Source: Mesostigma viride (Eukaryota; Streptophyta; Mesostigmatophyceae; Mesostigmatales; Mesostigmataceae). Taken from it: a DNA stretch of 27,500 nt. The notes under the pieces are model-generated. The model did no database searches. It was not told where the DNA came from and was given only the letters and a program-made list of their open reading frames with translations. Position 1 is the stretch's first letter. Every line of letters starts with the position of its first letter. The stretch spans positions 1-27,500 of the forward strand of contig RPFO01001480.1 in assembly GCA_009746045.1 (NCBI GenBank). The letters are read 5' to 3'. This document shows, one piece after another, positions 22,468 to 27,500 of this stretch. The position numbers were made by a program, and so were the translations under genes.

Positions 22468-22682
22468 TAAATCAGCCGACATAGCTTTTGGGCCTCAATT
22501 TGCACCGAAATTTGGTCCGTACCGTCCAGCTCAGTCGGATTATGTATGTGGATCGGCCGTGTTGGTTGCATACGCAGGTATATTAATTCTTGCATTCGCC
22601 CCGGACCTTCCCCAGGACAGGTCAGGTTATAACAATAATTCTTGCATTCGCCCCCGCCCTTTCCTATGGCCTGGTCAGGTTT
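22468..22682. other. Unique flank with a 52-bp tandem duplication
   Basis: Begins where similarity to the left arm ends. AATTCTTGCATTCGCCCC occurs at 22585 and again at 22637, each followed by a related segment ending in GGTCAGGTT, giving a diverged 52-bp duplication. No gene is supported; overlapping short frames on both strands lack recognisable features. Confidence 0.6.
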
Positions 22683-22709
22683 GGGCGCGACGCCACTAGC
22701 GCGGCGCCC
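22683..22709. other. GC-rich hairpin
   Basis: GGGCGC (22683-22688) pairs with GCGCCC (22704-22709), with further pairing inside around CACTAG. It lies about 80 bp upstream of the CCAAT dyad and may be part of a promoter region or merely GC-rich sequence. Confidence 0.4.
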
Positions 22710-22786
22710 GCGAAGAGTGGCCAGGCTCGAGCACGTTTTCTGGATCCCAAGCACCGGATTGGACACTGTCCGAGGACTGGACAGGA

Positions 22787-22838
22787 ATTGGCTGACCAAT
22801 CGGATGCTTGCTCGTCGTCTCCAAAAACATATATAAAG
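22787..22838 (+). promoter_or_regulatory. Candidate Pol II promoter: CCAAT dyad plus TATA box
   Basis: ATTGG-CTGA-CCAAT (22787-22800) is a perfect inverted pair of CCAAT boxes, with another ATTGG at 22758. TATATAAAG follows at 22830-22838, so transcription would start near 22860-22870. ATGs soon after, at 22862 and 22893, run into stops within a few codons. The nearest credible coding sequence in this direction starts at 24260, so this promoter would need a non-coding leader and an intron to serve that gene; that link is inference. Confidence 0.4.
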
Positions 22839-22862
22839 AGCCAAATTGCGCGAACTACGCAA

Positions 22863-23105
22863 TGATCCTTTAAGCAGCGTTACTCTGCCGAAATGTCAAC
22901 CTAGGCCGGTCAAGTGACGCCGAGGTGTTCACCGATAGTTCAGGTCAGCCACAGCGCGCCTTCGAATCTAGGCACGGTCGCATTTTTTTTTAGGAAATGT
23001 AGAATTGTTGTCGACCAGCTACCAACGCCCGACCGGACCCATAAACGGAAACATCAAGGCGATGTGATGTAGGTGTGTCTGATATTCATTAATACACAGC
23101 GTCGT
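22863..23105. other. Unique sequence, nothing recognised
   Basis: Mixed-composition sequence downstream of the candidate promoter. No long frame, repeat or RNA gene was recognised. It would be leader or intron if the upstream promoter serves the gene at 24260. Confidence 0.4.
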
Positions 23106-23272
23106 GAATATAATATATAATAATATTATATAATATACTATAATAAAAATATAATTTAATTTTATGTTAATTTTAATGTTATTTCATATAACATAATATA
23201 ATATATAATATATATATAATATAATATTATATAAAATAGTAAATAAAAAATTAAAATGTAAAAGAAAAATAT
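23106..23272. repeat. AT-rich island
   Basis: About 165 bp made almost only of A and T, rich in TATAATAT words and short inverted pairs, in sharp contrast with the GC-rich surroundings. It could extrude cruciforms or be an organelle-derived or simple-repeat insertion; the sequence does not decide. Confidence 0.8.
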
Positions 23273-23564
23273 CTACCTTATTGGGGTTTAATGTTCCTTT
23301 CCAGTTCAGCATAAGTACACTCTTGAGTGTGTGCAATGTTTGGTTATACGCCATTGTCTTAAAATAGCAACCAATGTAAACCTCCGTCCTAACCACATTT
23401 GGATACAATAAAGACATTGATGCCTGACACATAGCATTCATTGCTTGAAATACCATGCATATTTTGTGTCAATGTTCTGCAGACCACAGCTTCAAGTGGG
23501 CATACTTCGCTTTCCTCAATATAATGGCGACATGGCATTTGGTGAAAGTGGTGAGTGCCATGAA
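23273..23564. other. Unique sequence, nothing recognised
   Basis: About 290 bp between the AT-rich island and the tandem repeat. A short CACTC-TTGA-GAGTG-like dyad is near 23318. No gene is supported. Confidence 0.35.
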
Positions 23565-24120
23565 GTTGCGCCGGCCGTCGTTATCCATGACGAACTGAAT
23601 GGGTTTCGTGCAAATCAAGTTTTTTGTTTTGGTGTTCCAGTTGCGCCGGCCGGCGTTTCCAATGGTATCTTGCGCGCACTTGCAAAAGCTTGCACGCTTA
23701 TCAACATTTTGTGTTGGTAAACATTTTATCACCTCTGGGATTTCCGCCTTCACTACCTGAGTTGCTTCTTTGTGGTTTTCAAATGCAACCGAGTTACGCC
23801 GGCCGTCGTTACTCATGACAAATTGTAGGGGTTTTGTGCAAATCACTTTTGTATGGTTTACATGCATCCAGTTGCGCCGGCCGGCGTTTCCAATGGTATC
23901 TTGCAGTTGCGCAATCAGGCCCCATTACCAAAAGTGTGTTTGTACATCTTTTTTACACCTGAAGGATTTCTGCCTGCATATCCTGAGTTGCTTCTTAATG
24001 GTTTTTAATTGCGCCCGAGTTACGCCGGCCGTCGTTATTAATGACAAACTGTATGTGTTTCATAAAATCACTTTTGTATGGTTTACATGTATCCAGTTGC
24101 GCCGGCCGGCGTTATTAATG
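23565..24120. repeat. 226-231-bp tandem repeat with GC-rich palindromic motifs
   Basis: Two full units and a partial third, with starts at 23565, 23793 and 24019. Each unit carries motif a, GTTRCGCCGGCCGTCGTT (23565, 23793, 24019), and about 75 bp later motif b, GTTGCGCCGGCCGGCGTT (23640, 23871, 24096). The core CGCCGGCCGGCG of motif b is a 12-bp perfect palindrome. Motif a occurs again at 26748-26765 inside an intron of the downstream gene. A minus-strand frame of 132 codons (23469-23867) holds NDGRRN twice and simply follows the repeat. The region is probably an intron or 5' flank of the gene. Confidence 0.8.
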
Positions 24121-24174
24121 ACGCTTGTCGTTCTTGTTTGATGCCCATCGTTTTCGTCGTGTCTTTAATGGTGA

Positions 24175-24199
24175 TTATTTATCATTACTCATCCTCAGG
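24175..24199 (+). other. Candidate 3' splice site ahead of the gene
   Basis: A pyrimidine-rich TTATTTATCATTACTCATC leads to CTCAG with AG at 24197-24198. Exon sequence from 24199 would be in the frame of the downstream CDS, which is open back to a stop at 24119. This allows an upstream leader exon, but the donor partner was not identified. Confidence 0.4.
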
Positions 24200-24259
24200 G
24201 CTTTCGGTGCCGCGGGATTAAGAGGCGAAAAAAATCAGCTGCCGTCTGACCAAAGTCTG

Positions 24260-27200
24260 ATGGCGCGATCGGGGCGGGGGGCCGTTTCCGACGGTTCGCG
24301 TCCCTTGTCCAATGACGACCGGGAGCCTGCACTTCGCGGTCTCTGGAGCGACAAGTACATCGAGAACAAGGGGTACAAAATTGCCAATGACATCTTTCCT
24401 ATCATGGCGGAACGCGTGAAAGCAAACAACCACAGGACGCCAGAGATGAGCGCGGAGGTTCTGTCTTGCGCAGCTTCAAGACTAAATGCCATGGTGGCGG
24501 AGAGCAACGGCATTAAGAAGAGGAAGAACTGTGACGACGGGCTTCCTGAAAGTTGGGCGGAATCTCTTCGGGATACCATCAAGAAGGCTTTTGGCGACTT
24601 GGGAACATCTGAGAAGGATCGTGGGCTTAGGTGGGCCTTGTGTGGACTTGTTACGAAGGCAATGGAGGGCGTCCCGGACAGGATTGTGGAGCGCGCGTTC
24701 GGGATTGACAGGCGCTTTGTCGCAACTGTTCGGGGTCACAGGGATGGAATGGAAGAAGGGGAGGACGACCTTTTGATGAGTGCGCCAGAGAGGAGGAGGA
24801 GGAAAGACGAGCTTCCGACGGAAGTCATTGCCCTGATACAAGCGTGCTGGAGGGATGATAACTTGACGCGGGCGTCTCCGAACATGAAGGATGTTCATTG
24901 TGAATGGACCAGAAAGGATTACAAACATACACTAGCGTTTTCGGAGGGTGCGCGCTACTATACTGTCTCCAAGTCGAAGATTTACGAAGTGTTCATTTCC
25001 CGCCATCCGGAGTTGAAGCCACCGCGGCGGATGGACAGTAGGGAGGGGGGGGGGGGGGGGAGAGGAGGGTGTGAGGGGGGGAAATCAGGTGATTTTGGAG
25101 ACGGAGGCAGGGATGTCAATGCTACGCACGAATCAGAAGAGCACAGTTCATGTGGGATACACTACTTTTTGCAAGCATATGCCCGCATGCGTCAAGGGGC
25201 GGTGGAAAATGCGGAACTTGTGCGCATGCCAGCACCACACTACCATGCAGTCCATGGTTGGGGGGTTGGCCAAATTTCGTGCAACTTTTCATGCCAGATG
25301 CGAGTGCGGACCTGAATGCCACGCGTGCGATCATGGTAGCCAGCTCGACGTGGGGTCGTCCGTGCCCACATGTTCCATTTTCAAAGCCACTCACACGACA
25401 GAGTGGGTGAACAAGTTTACTTGTGAGGTGGAGGGGATGAGGGAGGGGGGAGGTTCGAGGTCGTCTGTGGGGTCGTCGCGGCCGCAGGTTCAGCCTTTTC
25501 AGGGCGAACTTGAGGATCTGCCCATGCATGGGAGGGTGCTGGACGACGAGGAAGGGGTGCCCGATCATGACCTGGGCGAGGAGTTGGGGGTTTGCTCGAT
25601 CCGGCGTAAGGCTTGTGTGTTGGGCACTTGCCTGGCTCCCAAGTGTGGAATTCGGAACTTCATGTTATGCGAACGGGAGGAGGCTTCCAACCACCTGATT
25701 TCATGGACCAGATACGAGATGCAGGATGTGCCGCCGGGTGCGGTTCTTGGGCCAGAGGTAATTTTTAGTGGAGTGGTTGCGCCCCAAGGCGTTTCTTTTG
25801 CAATGTTTCCTGAAGTTCTTGGGCCAGAGGTAATTTTTAGTGGAGTGGTTGCGCCCCAAGGCGTTTCTTTTTCAATTTTTCCTGAGGTCCTGTCTTTTTT
25901 CTTTCTACAGGTCATTGGTGGGTCGAAGTTGATGTCTTTTCTGTATGTGCACACTGCGCATATGCAGGACGACTGTGACGAGATCGCAAAGGCTGGTGGG
26001 CAGCGATTGACGCAAGTCGACGTCAAGTCCACACCAACGGAGCTAAAGGAGGCAATTGTGGACAAGTGGCCGGACTTCATCCAGCATTGCTTCAACGCGT
26101 GGTGGCAAGCGGACGCCTCCAAGGAATGTCTCTCAAGGATGCGGGTGGGGGACCTTGTATGCCACACAGATTACGCCGAGAACTACCAGTCTTACACCTA
26201 TCACAATCTCCAAGCACAGTATTGGCATCCAGTCACATTCGTCCTTATGCCCTGGATCGTGCGCTACTTGGATCCAGCGTCGGGAAAGGTCGTGAGAAGG
26301 GAGTTTCACTTCATCGGACAGGGCGGAATGAAAAGGGACGGGCGGGCCCTCCGTTTTGCTATCCTCAAAATCCTGGCGACACTACGGTCAGAAGGGGTAG
26401 AGGTGAAGCGCTTCATTGGGTGGTCGGACAATTGCTCCATGCAGTTCAAGTCAAGGAATGTGATCGCGGAAGTGGCCCGGCTGCTGACGGAGGATCCGCA
26501 CCTGGAGTCATTTGAGTGGAATTACTTTGGGGAGCAGCACGGAAAGGGGGAGGTGGATGGAGCTGGTGGGACTGTGAAGTGCATGTTGAGGAGGTGGCAC
26601 ATCAGGGAAGAGAACCAGGACAAACAGACGGCCGCCCAGTTGGTGGAGAATCTGGCGTCGGGGGCGGTGGGCGGGACCACAACGACCAGGCGTAACTTCT
26701 TCGAGTTCCCCGAGGTAATTAAGTGTACAGTCCTCGTTCAGGGAATAGTTACGCCGGCCGTCGTTTCTAGGGCGTTCTTGGAGTCCTGGCGATCAGGAGT
26801 GCTTAATAAAACACAACTAGCTCGATGGTCTCGTAACTTCAACTTTCCCTTGTGCAAATCTTGTCTTCGACGCGCAGGTGCTTCCTTACAGCCCAGGGCG
26901 CGGCGAAATCAAAGGAGTGAAGAAGGCGCACTGGTGGCGCATGGACAAGTCGAATGTGACGCGCTTAATGCTGCGCCAGTATTCCTGCTATTGTGGCGGT
27001 GCGTGCGCCGAGGAAAGGTGGTGGGATTGTCGAAAGGAGTGGACCGACATGGACGGCTGGAATGTGGGAGGTGCTCGGATGAAGCTCCACAAACTGGGGG
27101 AGCCAGTGCAAAGGAACCCAAACGGACAAGGGGGGCACGCAGGGACGCGACTGAACAGACTACAGGCAGAGAGGACGATGATGGGAAGGAGACTGAAGCT

Positions 27201-27500
27201 GCGAGACATTTTTGCCGTCGAGTCCTACTCTGGTGATGAGTCCCACGATCCAGATCATCCATATTGGCTAGCGGAAGTCTTGCAGGAGCCTTATCAGGTG
27301 GCCGCTACTTTCGTGAGGCGAGTGGCCGACAGAAACGGCAAGGTCGATAGGGAGTTGTTCCGTAAGGGACAATGGGTGGTGGGGGTGCGCTACTGGGACA
27401 GATTTCCGGGTATGGCGACGATGTTCAAAATGGACGCCGATGCGCAAGCTGAACAGCCAAACTTGGTCAATTGCTACCTGTGCATGGACGCGGGGTTCGA
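24260..27500 (+). CDS. DDE-type transposase-like protein, intron-split, 3' end beyond window
   Basis: Start: the first in-frame ATG (24260) is chosen; the frame is open upstream to 24119. Segments: 24260 to about 25044; the same protein resumes one frame over around 25061-25757; then 25911-26714; then 26878 to the edge with no stop. Intron 26715-26877 is phase 0, and reading across it continues from FFEFPE into VLPYSP and GVKKAHWW, which fits the family. Order of parts: helical basic N-terminus with a SPNMKD motif (24875); two Cys/His clusters (FCKHMPAC..CACQHH near 25170-25238; CECGPECHAC near 25299-25328); then an RNase H-like core with DYAENY (Asp 26169), SDNC (Asp 26427) and HGKGEVDGAGG (Glu 26550, Asp 26556). 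A Cys-rich CYCGGAC patch follows near 26985. The core resembles uncharacterised proteins common in animal genomes carrying DFAENY and HGKG-DG-GG motifs, thought to be transposase-derived. Superfamily and activity are not determined. The frame break may be mutation, sequencing error or a small intron. Confidence 0.75.
25045..25060. repeat. 16-G homopolymer at the reading-frame break
   Basis: An uninterrupted G16 lies exactly where the protein must pass from one frame to the next: the upstream frame continues to a stop after 25315 without family features, while the downstream frame has a TGA at 25014. One fewer G, or two more, would join them. Alternatively an intron with donor GTAGGG at 25038 and acceptor GGCAG at 25110 (73 nt) would remove the run and also restore frame, but it lacks a polypyrimidine tract. 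Confidence 0.6.
25758..25910 (+). other. In-frame intron with duplicated 5' splice site
   Basis: The acceptor is strong: a TTTTTTCTTTCTACAG tract ends at 25910. The donor context GGGCCAGAG|GTAATTTTTAG occurs twice, with GT at 25758 and 25830, because of a 72-bp tandem duplication (25743 and 25815 starts). Intron lengths are 153 or 81 nt, both multiples of three, and the unspliced sequence is open. All three outcomes therefore keep the frame. In the protein, splicing joins AVLGPE to VIGGSKL. Confidence 0.7.
26715..26877 (+). other. 163-nt phase-0 intron carrying the repeat motif
   Basis: Donor GAG|GTAATTAAG at 26715, acceptor CGACGCGCAG ending at 26877 after a pyrimidine-rich TTCAACTTTCCCTTG stretch. 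Its length is not a multiple of three; removal opens a 207-codon frame reaching the window edge, whereas read-through leads to a different, domain-free frame that stops after 27236. It contains GTTACGCCGGCCGTCGTT at 26748-26765, the same motif as the upstream tandem repeat. Confidence 0.85.

Noticed and set aside
3713-22475. Target-site duplication flanking the giant element
   Set aside because: Left flank AAGTGGCC and right flank TAAATCAG do not match at any reasonable offset.
23469-23867. Minus-strand 132-codon frame with repeated NDGRRN
   Set aside because: It follows the 226-231-bp tandem repeat and its GC-rich motif; no start context or domain supports a gene.
24482-26167. Minus-strand and alternate-frame ORFs over the transposase-like gene
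   Set aside because: They are shadows of the plus-strand coding frame, without domains and inconsistent with the splice sites.
26715-27236. Tail of the unspliced frame after 26714
   Set aside because: It translates the intron and then the wrong frame of the next exon. The spliced frame is open to the window edge and matches the family pattern better.

Overview
The window looks eukaryotic. Its only convincing gene is split by introns with GT..AG ends and polypyrimidine-tract acceptors. Most of the rest is microsatellite, minisatellite, satellite DNA and inverted repeats, with TATA and CCAAT boxes instead of bacterial promoter signals. The lineage cannot be settled from sequence alone. A repeat-rich protist or microalgal nuclear genome is a reasonable guess, but it is inference.

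Layout. (1) 1-1104: a CGTAAG hexamer array runs into GGGA and GGGAGA arrays, including 733 nt with no pyrimidine on this strand. (2) 1148-1945: a 374-bp tandem duplication plus a truncated third copy, each full unit holding a short GGGAGA tract. (3) 2039-2788: a 750-bp nearly complete palindrome (MITE-like) with tRNA T-arm-like sequence in both arms near its tip, followed by diverged related fragments to about 3246. (4) 3721-22467: the dominant object, an 18.7-kb inverted-repeat element. Its outer arms (about 1.6 and 1.9 kb) are unique-type sequence, each with an outward-facing TATA box, a small hairpin, a minisatellite and a decayed ORF. Between them lies about 15 kb of a 70-71-bp satellite that runs in one orientation from 5313 to 14549 and then flips across an 11-nt spacer to run the other way to 20518. 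The left half carries a 1908-bp higher-order repeat; the right half has different higher-order periods. (5) 22468-24198: unique sequence with a CCAAT dyad and TATA box, an AT-rich island, and a 226-231-bp tandem repeat carrying a GC-rich palindromic motif. (6) 24260 to the right edge: a protein gene, incomplete at the window end, resembling an uncharacterised DDE-type transposase-like family.

The likely undescribed item is the giant palindromic satellite element. It is organised like a Foldback transposon (long inverted repeats built from tandem subrepeats) but has alpha-satellite-like higher-order structure, mirror-conserved outer edges and homogenised interiors. No transposase is encoded inside it. 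The transposase-like gene about 1.8 kb to its right is a neighbour, and nothing in the sequence links the two. A second candidate novelty is in that gene: its first confident intron has a duplicated in-frame 5' splice site, and its introns share sequence with the upstream tandem repeat.
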